From: Sphingorhabdus contaminans
GTDB lineage: Bacteria; Pseudomonadota; Alphaproteobacteria; Sphingomonadales; Sphingomonadaceae
Direction: 5' to 3'
Length of the DNA: 64,000 nt
Assembly (NCBI RefSeq): GCF_007280415.1
Contig: NZ_VKKU01000001.1
Span: 744,001 to 808,000 of the forward strand
Shown here: positions 56,555 through 64,000 of the stretch, in pieces
Layout: each line of letters begins with the position of its first letter
How positions within the stretch are numbered: the stretch's first letter is position 1
The notes under the pieces: generated by a model
Told to the model about the DNA's origin: nothing
What the model saw: the letters and a program-made list of their open reading frames with translations, nothing else
Database searches by the model: none
Made by a program: the position numbers and the translations under genes

Positions 56555-57817
56555 ATGGCCAAATTCACATTCAACCTGCCCGACATTGGCGAAGGCATTG
56601 CCGAGGCGGAGATCGTGGCCTGGCACGTCAAGGTGGGTGATCAGATTTCCGAAGACCAGCCGCTTGCCGATATGATGACCGACAAGGCTACCGTTGAAAT
56701 GGAAAGCCCGGTCGCAGGTGTTGTGACACGGCTTGCGGGCGAGGCGGGCGATGTCATCGCCATTGGCTCCATGCTTGTGGAAATCGAAACGGTGACTGAC
56801 GTCAGTGACGTCAGTCCGGCAGCAGACGCAAAAGCAGAAGAACCGGCCGCGGTTGCAACGGTCGAAGATGAAGTCCCGCAGGCACCCGAACCAGAGGCCG
56901 TTTCTGCTCCTCCTGTCGTGGAAAAGCCTCAAGAAACCTCAGTTTCCGAGCATCGCCCTGTGGTAACTGCATCACCTGCGGTCCGCGCGCGCGCGAAGGA
57001 TCTCGGGGTTGATTTGACTGACGTCAAGGCGGCAGGCGGGCATGTTCGCCACGCCGATCTCGACGCCTATCTGAACTACGGATCGGGGCAGGGCTATCGT
57101 CCTGCACATAGTTCGGCAAAGCGTGATGACGAGGTGATCAAGGTAATCGGCATGCGCCGCCGGATTGCCGACAATATGGCCGCATCCAAGCGCCATATCC
57201 CGCACTTTACCTATGTCGAAGAAATCGACGTAACCGCCATCGAGGCCATGCGTGCGGACCTGAATGATAACCGCGGGACGAAGCCGAAGCTGACACTTTT
57301 GCCGATGCTGATCGTGGCTATTTGCAAAACAATTCCGCAATTTCCGATGCTTAATGCCCGTTTCGATGATGAGGCCGGCGTTGTTACGCGGCACGGATCG
57401 GTGCATCTGGGCATGGCAACGCAAACGCAGGCCGGTCTGATGGTTCCGGTTATCCGTGATGCGCAGGACAAGAATATCTGGCAATTAGCGAGTGAAATCA
57501 GTCGTTTGGCGGACGCAGCGCGCAATGGTACTGCAAAAAGCGAGGAGCTTTCCGGTTCCACCTTGACGATCACGTCCCTCGGCCCGCTTGGTGGCATTGC
57601 GACAACGCCCGTCATCAACCGTCCGGAAGTGGCCATCATCGGGCCCAACAAGATTGTCGAGCGGCCGATGTTCGTCGGCGACAGCATCGAGGTACGCAAG
57701 CTTATGAACCTGTCGATCAGTTGCGATCACCGGGTCGTCGATGGCTGGGATGCGGCAAGCTATGTGCAGGCGCTCAAAAAACTAATCGAAACGCCGGTTC
57801 TGCTGTTCGCCGATTAG
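56555..57817 (+). CDS. bkdB: Branched-chain 2-oxoacid dehydrogenase E2 (dihydrolipoamide acyltransferase)
   Basis: A 420-aa core subunit: one lipoyl domain with the modified Lys in DKATVEMESP, an Ala/Pro/Glu-rich linker, an E3-binding domain (SPAVRARAKDLGVDLTDVKAAG), and a catalytic domain ending in SCDHRVVDGWDAASY with the active-site His and Asp. A single lipoyl domain is typical for this class. Its last four bases overlap the end of the convergent outer-membrane protein gene. Confidence 0.94.
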   Translation: MAKFTFNLPDIGEGIAEAEIVAWHVKVGDQISEDQPLADMMTDKATVEMESPVAGVVTRLAGEAGDVIAIGSMLVEIETVTDVSDVSPAADAKAEEPAAVATVEDEVPQAPEPEAVSAPPVVEKPQETSVSEHRPVVTASPAVRARAKDLGVDLTDVKAAGGHVRHADLDAYLNYGSGQGYRPAHSSAKRDDEVIKVIGMRRRIADNMAASKRHIPHFTYVEEIDVTAIEAMRADLNDNRGTKPKLTLLPMLIVAICKTIPQFPMLNARFDDEAGVVTRHGSVHLGMATQTQAGLMVPVIRDAQDKNIWQLASEISRLADAARNGTAKSEELSGSTLTITSLGPLGGIATTPVINRPEVAIIGPNKIVERPMFVGDSIEVRKLMNLSISCDHRVVDGWDAASYVQALKKLIETPVLLFAD

Positions 57818-60800
57818 AATTTGAGACCGGCAAGGCTGGTCTGGTCGAACTTCAGCTTGAAGGTGACGAAAGGTCCGCTGCGTGTGTAGCGGCTTTCTTC
57901 AAAATCGCGGTCTTCGAAGCCGACGACATTGTAGCCGAGCGAAATATTGGCGTTCTTGAAGGGTGTGACGGTCAGGACCGGACCACCTGAATAGGCGATA
58001 TTCTTGCCATTAGTGCCGATGCGGACAGTACCGGCGGCACCGATATCGGCAACGTCGCTCAGGTCGAATTTCAGGTCGGCGCCAAAAACATTGCTCCAAC
58101 CTTTGACATCATCCAGTCCGAAACGGTCGGTGGCATAGCGCGTACCCCAGAAGAAGGCATATTCACCGCGCTCGATAAAGCTGCCGTCACGTTCGTCGAT
58201 GGGCGTGTAGTTGATCGACAGGCTGTTGATGACCCGGCGCGATTTGGCATCGCCATCGATGTTGAGCGGTGCGCCGCCAATGGGTCCGGCTTCACCGGCC
58301 ACGGCATCGCGCACGGCGTCATAACGGAACTCGGTTTTATTCAGGATCGACCACTGGCTTTCGGCGGGACGGTGTGCCCAGCTGATTTCGGCCTGGGCCG
58401 TGGTGGTCGAGGCACCGGCCTTTTCATTGGCGCGGAACCAGCTGAAAGCACCGCCGACAGCGCGGCCTTCGCCGATCTGGCGGAGGACAGCCGTCGTGAA
58501 GCCATAACGGTTTGTGGTTTCGCCATCGCGATATTCGGCCCGGCCCGTCCAGCTCCAGCGATCGCCGCGATAGGTTGCCCCGGCGGTAATGGCGGTGAAA
58601 TCTTCCGTCAGGCTGCTGTCGCTGCCCAGGAAGCCGCCCGATGCAACAGGCTGCAGCGGATTGACCACATCGGCACGGCTGAAACCGCCCAGGGTCTTGT
58701 TACCGTCCAGCGTCACGTCCGCAGACCATTTCTCGCTGATCCGGAACGATTGGGCGAGGCCATAGGCCGCGAAGGTGCGGGGACCGAATTCGGTAATCTG
58801 CTGCTGGTTCGCGCTGGCGAGGATGCGGCCACCCGCCCAGGGGGCAACGTCAAATCCAAGCCGTGCGGTGCGGGCATTGATATTTTCGCCCTTGGCAATT
58901 TCATAACCGGCGACAAGTGCGACGTCGGAACGCGCGGCGTAGCGTGCGGACACGCTATGGCGGGCAGGGAAGTCGACGCTTTCGTCCTGATCGCTCAGGG
59001 CGAATTCGGTCTGGCCGGAAAGCTCCAGCTTGCCATCCAGCAAACGCTGCGACGCGCCAAGTTTGACCAGGGTCGACACATTGGTTGTACCATCGGCCAG
59101 CTTGTCATTGGCATGCGTCAAACCGGCGCGTAGCGTTGTGTCGCCGTCGCGATATTCCAGTTCGCCAATGGCGGCACGGCGGCGGGCGTCGTCCCCGAAA
59201 AATTCTTCCTGATAAGCAAGGAGCGAGGCGGAGAGCTTCTCGGTTAGGCGCAAGCGGCCGTCGACACCGAATTTGCGGGTGCCAATTTCCGAGCGGTTGA
59301 TCTGGCCCACGCCAAAACCTGCCTGCTGTTCGCGGACATAGGCAAGAACATCGAACTTCTCGTCATGATGCTCGGCTTCGATCAGCCATGCGGTCGCGCC
59401 GCCCGATGTGGCTTCTGCGGTCTTGGCTTCACCGGAAGAGCCTGCAAATTCGGCGCGGATTTCGGTGCCGGTCGCAGGGCGGTAGATCAGATCCGCGCCA
59501 AGCAGGTCGGTCTTGGCGGTATCGCTTTCGTCGTGGATGCCCGTTGCCGCGATCTGCAGCTTTTCATCGGCGCTCTTCCAGCGGACGCGTCCACCAGCGT
59601 TGGCGACACGCTTGCCAATGCCGTCGACCTCATATTCGGCGATGATGAACTGGGGATCCAGTCCGCTGCCGCGCGAGAGGATAGGCTCGCGGAAGCGCAG
59701 CGTGCCGGCCAGATAGTCAATGTCATAGTCGATATGCCGGAACAAAGATTTGCGGTCGATGATGCGGTCGGAACGCAGGCGGTCGCGTGTTTCCAGCGTG
59801 ATCCGCTCGCTGTTCGCAACGATATCACGGGCGCCGAGTGCATAGGGGCCCGACAGACCATTGCCCTGTATTTCGTCACGGCGATAGCGTGTGGGCGTAT
59901 CGGAACCAAAGGCGGTCGCCTGAATGGCATCGTTGCGATATTCGGCCTTCACGCCATTGAAGGCGCGCTGGTACCGTGCAAGCTCGGGCTCGTCGATGCC
60001 GGTCTGGTAATCGCCAAACAACGCGTAGAATTGTGGCCGCTCCAGCTTCAGATACAGGCGGCGGACCGACGCGGCATCGTAACGCTGGTCGGTGCGGTCG
60101 GCATAGATTGTGTAGTAACGACGCGGATCGATCACACCGGCAAAGCGGGTCTGATCCTCTTTCTTGTCGGTATCATAGGCCATGGTCATCAACCATTTGC
60201 CCGTGACGCGGCCCTTCGCATAAAGCGCGATACGGCCGTCGACATTGATGGGATCTTCGTCACCCACCTGTTCTTCAAGACCTTCTTCAAGCTTGTTGAA
60301 GCCGATGGTGCCGGCGGCAAAGCCCACGACGGTCCAGGGGCGATCACCCGGATCGAGCCAGGTTTCGACGCGCTGTTCGCGGCGCACTTCGCCATCGACA
60401 AAGTTGAAGCTGATGGCCAGCGACCCCGATGCGGTTGTGGGTTCGAGTTCGATATAGGCGATACCGTTGTCGCCATGCACGCGCCATACGGGCGCGGCGC
60501 GCTCCAGGCCGGACAATTGGCGTGCCTGTTCGGCATCGACTTCTACGGCAGGGCGATAAGGCTCAGTGACGCTGAAATCGCCGACAGCGCCATGCTGGAT
60601 CGGTTTGCCCAAACGGTCGGTCAGGCGCACGGCGATGCGGGGACGTGTCACCCCATCGGCGAGCAAGATCGACTGGTCTTTCAGGAACTGCGCGCGCATC
60701 GGTGCGTGGGCAAAATAGACGTCACGCTCAAGCGTTTCGACAACCGTGCCGGACGCATCCTTGATTTTCGCGGTCAGTTTCGTGGTGCCGTCCTCGATGC

Positions 60801-62931
60801 CAACGCCGCGCCAGATGGCAACCTGAACCTGGCCATCGGTGCTTTTCTTCGTTCCATCATAGTTCAGCGCGTCAACCTTTTTGCCATTTGTGTACAGCTC
60901 GACGGTCTGGCCCGGGCGGTATTTGACAGCAACGCGGATCGATTTGACGCGAGGATTCTGGTCGGTTGCGGGATACAGGAAACCGGTACCGGGCTCCTGT
61001 CCGGCCACCCAGTCGCGGTCTGCGCCCGCAGCTTCGGGATCGCTCAGCACCGGCGGCAGCGGTATGGCATTGATGCGGCTATCCGTACGCGGCGCGGTCT
61101 CGACAGCGCGGAAATCAGCGCGTTTCAGGGCGCCGCCGCGTCCTTCGACAAAGCGGGAGATGGCGCTGCCTGCGCTGCGCGTATTCTGCGCGCAATCGAC
61201 CGGCGCCTGGTTTGGCGGGAAGCTTGTTGGGTCGACTTGAACGACATGAATCCCGGGGATCAGCCCTTCGAAATGGTAACGCCCATCGATGTCGGTGACG
61301 GTATAGGTTCCGTCCTGCAGCATCACGCGAACGCCCGCTATCCCCTTGGCTTTGCGGGGGTCTATGGTGCATCCGCCTTCGGTCACGCGGCCAACCAGTG
61401 TGAAGCGTTCGCTGATGCCGTCGCGAATGATCCGCACGGCGGCGTCGGCCTGTTCGCTGGCTGCGCCGCGATTGTCGCGCGCGATGGCAAGGTTGATGGC
61501 ATTTCCGGGCCGTGCATCCTGCCGCACCTCGGCAAGATAGGTCAGCAGACCCGATCCGCCACCGGTCAAAGGCGGGAGTGCGACCGAGAAACTGCTGCCG
61601 TCCGGCGCAATAGTTGGCGTTATCGCAACACCCTGATATCGCACGCTATTTTGGCGCAAACGCATTGCGTTCGGCAATTGGTCGGTGATCGTCACCGGCC
61701 CTGTGTTCCGGATTCGGTCGGTGTTGCGGACCTCGACACGATATTGCACCACGTCGCCAGGCGTCGCATTTACCGTGGAAGTCGTCTTTCGAAGGGACAA
61801 CACGCCGCCGGGTCGATCCAGCGGGATGTCAATGCGCACAGGCGCGGGGTCGGACAAGGTGATTGTCCCCCCATAGGAGCCCGGTGCAATGACAAATTGC
61901 CCCCCGTCGGGCCGTGTCAGCGTCGCCAGTTCGGGCGGCGTGGCCTGCGACGGGAACGTATAGGGTCCCGGAGGCGTGACAATGAGCCTGTAGGTTCCTT
62001 GTCGCAAGAATGGGAAGCGGTAAAATCCTGTTGTAAAAGGATAAATTCTGCCGCTACCGTCGGTTACGGTGCTTCCCGTCACGATTGTGTTGGGGAAGGA
62101 GGAGACGCCATCGTCCCCGAAAACAGATGCAGGTGCACCTGTGGCTGCATCGACAATTGTCACTGTCGTGCCATCGACAGGCGCGCCATCGCCACTGTCG
62201 AATGTCAATCCAAAGGGATCGACCAGAATTTCCACCTCGGCATCGCCCAAGCGATTGCCGGTCGTCGTATCGTCGAATTCGACGTTGACGGTATCACCCG
62301 GATTCACCGAAAGGACGCAATCGCCCTGCACGGGAACCGGCGGGATTGCGCGTGTATTGATGAAACCGAGGAAACGGCCGCTATTTGCAGCCGATTCGGT
62401 GAGCGTAATGCGCTCCCGATCGCCCGCAGGCGTCACTACGACCACTTCAAAGCTGTCGATGGCCGCAGCATTCAGATTTTTTGCCGCTGACTCCATCTGT
62501 ATGACCAGTGGTTCGCCGGCGCGGATCGCCGTTGCGGGCACCAGGCTGGCCGGTGACGTGCTCAAACCTGCATAAACGCCTTCAAAACGGACGGGCGATG
62601 GCCCGTTGCTGCCCGTACAGATCGTTGTGGGCAGATTTGCGCTTGATGCGTCGGGCGCATTGGAAAATCGCAACAAAGTGAGCGATGTTGTTGGCACAGG
62701 TGCGGGTTCAACCGCAAATTGCACCGTATTTGATGTCCGTGACAGCCGCTGTGCACCTGCATCCCACTCGACAGTGGCGGTGTTGGTGATGATTTGCGGC
62801 GTCGTTTGCGCGGACGCGGGTAGGCTGGCGACAGGAAGAGCAAATCCTGTCGCCAGCACACCGGCGGCTTGCATAATGAAGTTGGTTAATGGTCGCATTG
62901 GGGAAAAGGGCGACGCCGACAAAAGCCGCAC
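57814..62931 (-). CDS. Giant outer-membrane protein with DUF11 and SdrD-like domains
   Basis: A 1705-aa exported protein. Signal peptide to about residue 41 (VASLPASA); then a TNTATVEWD surface region, a DUF11-type domain (RKTTSTVNATPGDVVQYRVEV), an SdrD/CnaB-like domain (GVRVMLQDGTYTVTDIDGRY), and a C-terminal ~700 residues of alternating strands ending in Phe, which suggests a beta barrel in the outer membrane. GTG 62931 has GAGGAGG five bases upstream; ATG 62898 is a weaker alternative. It follows the partial DUF11-like gene by 18 bases, so the two are one operon. Function unknown; adhesion or secretion are possible. Confidence 0.75.
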   Translation of the reverse strand: MRLLSASPFSPMRPLTNFIMQAAGVLATGFALPVASLPASAQTTPQIITNTATVEWDAGAQRLSRTSNTVQFAVEPAPVPTTSLTLLRFSNAPDASSANLPTTICTGSNGPSPVRFEGVYAGLSTSPASLVPATAIRAGEPLVIQMESAAKNLNAAAIDSFEVVVVTPAGDRERITLTESAANSGRFLGFINTRAIPPVPVQGDCVLSVNPGDTVNVEFDDTTTGNRLGDAEVEILVDPFGLTFDSGDGAPVDGTTVTIVDAATGAPASVFGDDGVSSFPNTIVTGSTVTDGSGRIYPFTTGFYRFPFLRQGTYRLIVTPPGPYTFPSQATPPELATLTRPDGGQFVIAPGSYGGTITLSDPAPVRIDIPLDRPGGVLSLRKTTSTVNATPGDVVQYRVEVRNTDRIRNTGPVTITDQLPNAMRLRQNSVRYQGVAITPTIAPDGSSFSVALPPLTGGGSGLLTYLAEVRQDARPGNAINLAIARDNRGAASEQADAAVRIIRDGISERFTLVGRVTEGGCTIDPRKAKGIAGVRVMLQDGTYTVTDIDGRYHFEGLIPGIHVVQVDPTSFPPNQAPVDCAQNTRSAGSAISRFVEGRGGALKRADFRAVETAPRTDSRINAIPLPPVLSDPEAAGADRDWVAGQEPGTGFLYPATDQNPRVKSIRVAVKYRPGQTVELYTNGKKVDALNYDGTKKSTDGQVQVAIWRGVGIEDGTTKLTAKIKDASGTVVETLERDVYFAHAPMRAQFLKDQSILLADGVTRPRIAVRLTDRLGKPIQHGAVGDFSVTEPYRPAVEVDAEQARQLSGLERAAPVWRVHGDNGIAYIELEPTTASGSLAISFNFVDGEVRREQRVETWLDPGDRPWTVVGFAAGTIGFNKLEEGLEEQVGDEDPINVDGRIALYAKGRVTGKWLMTMAYDTDKKEDQTRFAGVIDPRRYYTIYADRTDQRYDAASVRRLYLKLERPQFYALFGDYQTGIDEPELARYQRAFNGVKAEYRNDAIQATAFGSDTPTRYRRDEIQGNGLSGPYALGARDIVANSERITLETRDRLRSDRIIDRKSLFRHIDYDIDYLAGTLRFREPILSRGSGLDPQFIIAEYEVDGIGKRVANAGGRVRWKSADEKLQIAATGIHDESDTAKTDLLGADLIYRPATGTEIRAEFAGSSGEAKTAEATSGGATAWLIEAEHHDEKFDVLAYVREQQAGFGVGQINRSEIGTRKFGVDGRLRLTEKLSASLLAYQEEFFGDDARRRAAIGELEYRDGDTTLRAGLTHANDKLADGTTNVSTLVKLGASQRLLDGKLELSGQTEFALSDQDESVDFPARHSVSARYAARSDVALVAGYEIAKGENINARTARLGFDVAPWAGGRILASANQQQITEFGPRTFAAYGLAQSFRISEKWSADVTLDGNKTLGGFSRADVVNPLQPVASGGFLGSDSSLTEDFTAITAGATYRGDRWSWTGRAEYRDGETTNRYGFTTAVLRQIGEGRAVGGAFSWFRANEKAGASTTTAQAEISWAHRPAESQWSILNKTEFRYDAVRDAVAGEAGPIGGAPLNIDGDAKSRRVINSLSINYTPIDERDGSFIERGEYAFFWGTRYATDRFGLDDVKGWSNVFGADLKFDLSDVADIGAAGTVRIGTNGKNIAYSGGPVLTVTPFKNANISLGYNVVGFEDRDFEESRYTRSGPFVTFKLKFDQTSLAGLKF

Positions 62932-62949
62932 GCCGCCCTCCTCTTTCTC

Positions 62950-64000
62950 TTAGTTGATGATGGCGCGGAAAATAAGCGCGCTGGAGCTGCCTCCACTGAG
63001 GTTATTCAACGTGCCTGCCACTGTCTTGGATACTGAATCAAAGCTGCCCGCATCTGTGTCTACGGCATCGGACACACCGGTTCCCCCAGAACAGGTTTGG
63101 TTGATACCAGGGTTTGTCACCGTACCGTTTACGCGCAGCGAACCGGTCTTAAACGCCATAGTGGCCGGGACGACGTCCGAAATATTGATGTTGGTCGCCT
63201 GTGCACCGCCAACCGCGTTCGCCACAGAGATACAGTATTCGACCTCTGCTCCGGGAACCGACTTAAAATTGCTGGAGCTGACGCCGTCGTCGACGACCAC
63301 GCTAGATTTGAAGACGCTGAGGACGGCAGCAGAAACAGTGTAATCGTCCGTTGCGACGTCGATACCATCACGAGCAATCGAAGTGCCGCCGTTTCCAGTT
63401 TTTGCGGTGTCGGCGAAGATGGTTTCCATCGTCAACGCAGCGTTTACCGTCGCGTCGGTTGCCGGAGTTATTAATGTTGTGCCAACGGATTCACGTACTT
63501 CTGCGGACAATGATATGCCAGCGACTTGACCGTTCGTAGCGGTCAACGGTATGTCACCAACAACCAAAATCGTCGTCGATTGGTCCACCCCGAGATCGTC
63601 GATAGTTAGCGTTCCCGTTGCGGCGCTATCACAGACGTTGTCGGTGTTGTTGTCGCGGCATACTAATAAGTTGGTCACATCGAATGCATCCGTCCCACCA
63701 TGAGCTGCAGTGCCGCCAGCCAACTGCGATGGTGTAACAACAAAATCAAACACGGCGTTTGAGTTATTGGTCAAAATAAAGGTTGTATTTCTAGCGGTTT
63801 GTCCAGGACTCACCGTTGTCGTTCCAGTCGGCGCCTTTTCTTCGAGCGTGAATAGGACTTTACGGTCTACTCGAAACTCGTCGAAAGCGGTCTGCTGCGA
63901 TTGCGACACGCCGCCGACTTGGAAATTGACGTTTACTGTATTGGTAATCAAGGTATTTGATGCCGTACCACCAGCAAATGCGGGTGCAGCGCACAGCATT
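62950..64000 (-). CDS. Secreted DUF11-like surface protein (5' end outside window)
   Basis: At least 349 aa are visible, ending in a TAA at 62950-62952. The visible N-terminus LCAAPAFAGGTASNTLITNTVNVNFQVGG looks like the end of a signal peptide, so only a short part is missing at the right edge. The middle has PGQTARNTTFILTNNSNAVFDFVVT, typical of DUF11/TIGR01451-like repeats, and VPGAEVEYCISVANAVGG. Its opening NTVNVNFQVGG recalls the NTATVEW start of the downstream giant protein, suggesting related surface proteins. Confidence 0.7.
   Translation of the reverse strand, partial: MLCAAPAFAGGTASNTLITNTVNVNFQVGGVSQSQQTAFDEFRVDRKVLFTLEEKAPTGTTTVSPGQTARNTTFILTNNSNAVFDFVVTPSQLAGGTAAHGGTDAFDVTNLLVCRDNNTDNVCDSAATGTLTIDDLGVDQSTTILVVGDIPLTATNGQVAGISLSAEVRESVGTTLITPATDATVNAALTMETIFADTAKTGNGGTSIARDGIDVATDDYTVSAAVLSVFKSSVVVDDGVSSSNFKSVPGAEVEYCISVANAVGGAQATNINISDVVPATMAFKTGSLRVNGTVTNPGINQTCSGGTGVSDAVDTDAGSFDSVSKTVAGTLNNLSGGSSSALIFRAIIN

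Noticed and set aside
59365-62490. 1041-residue plus-strand open frame
   Set aside because: It is antisense to the giant outer-membrane protein gene, which has signal peptide, domains and a ribosome site; long antisense frames are common in GC-rich coding DNA.

Overview
The window looks like a chromosomal segment of a sphingomonad (order Sphingomonadales, Alphaproteobacteria). The grounds are the split transhydrogenase genes pntAA-pntAB-pntB behind a tiny aa3-oxidase subunit IV gene, a CcrM-type GANTC methyltransferase whose upstream region is packed with GANTC sites, an XrtA/PEP-CTERM-type exopolysaccharide module (glycosyltransferase, PrsK, PrsR, PrsT), many 1- to 4-base stop/start overlaps, and a GC-rich backbone. 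The genus cannot be fixed from the sequence alone.

Left third (1-31.4 kb), ordinary backbone: the 3' part of a carotenoid oxygenase gene and a convergent manC; the exopolysaccharide/PEP-CTERM regulatory operon (2.1-8.9 kb); a GntR regulator and a nitroreductase; a proton/oligopeptide transporter followed by two overlapping amidohydrolase genes, the second lacking the HxH metal motif; an NnrU-like membrane protein; an aldo/keto reductase with a dicarboxylate symporter; glmM-thiD(VOC fusion)-rnhB, then ccrM-folP; a sigma54-type regulator with an altered GAFTGA loop; the cox IV/pnt operon with a clear terminator; a racemase; a beta-helix protein/diheme cytochrome pair; and hspQ.

Middle (31.6-46.3 kb): a 14.7-kb genomic island integrated at the 3' end of a tRNA-Ser(CGA) gene. 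It is bounded by a 14-bp direct repeat and carries a P4-type tyrosine integrase beside the right repeat. The right half holds a replication module (AlpA-like HTH, CHC2/Toprim primase, DUF3987 protein) and a fragmentary phage morphogenesis set (tape-measure-like protein, DUF2213 protein, coiled-coil protein) with no terminase, portal or recognisable capsid gene. The left arm is visibly AT-richer and carries small orphan genes: a lipoprotein, a DUF4145 protein, an HGGxSTG protein, a membrane-anchored protein, a secreted protein, a zinc-ribbon membrane protein and a Rap1a/Tai-like immunity protein.

Right third (46.4-64 kb): a polysaccharide export lipoprotein followed by the most interesting locus, a DSF quorum-sensing module. 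An RpfF-type DSF synthase gene converges on an overlapping operon encoding a REC-PAS-GGDEF-EAL protein and an RpfC-type hybrid kinase. The layout copies Xanthomonas rpfF/rpfGHC, but the HD-GYP regulator RpfG is replaced by a GGDEF-EAL protein. Then come tRNA-Pro(CGG), thyA, a branched-chain 2-oxoacid dehydrogenase operon (E1alpha, E1beta, E2) with a palindrome overlapping its promoter -35, and two large surface/outer-membrane protein genes on the minus strand, the second running off the window.

Likely functional links: manC, the glycosyltransferase, the Prs proteins and the export lipoprotein point to an exported polysaccharide, and the DSF module beside the exporter suggests density control of that matrix. 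This link is inference.
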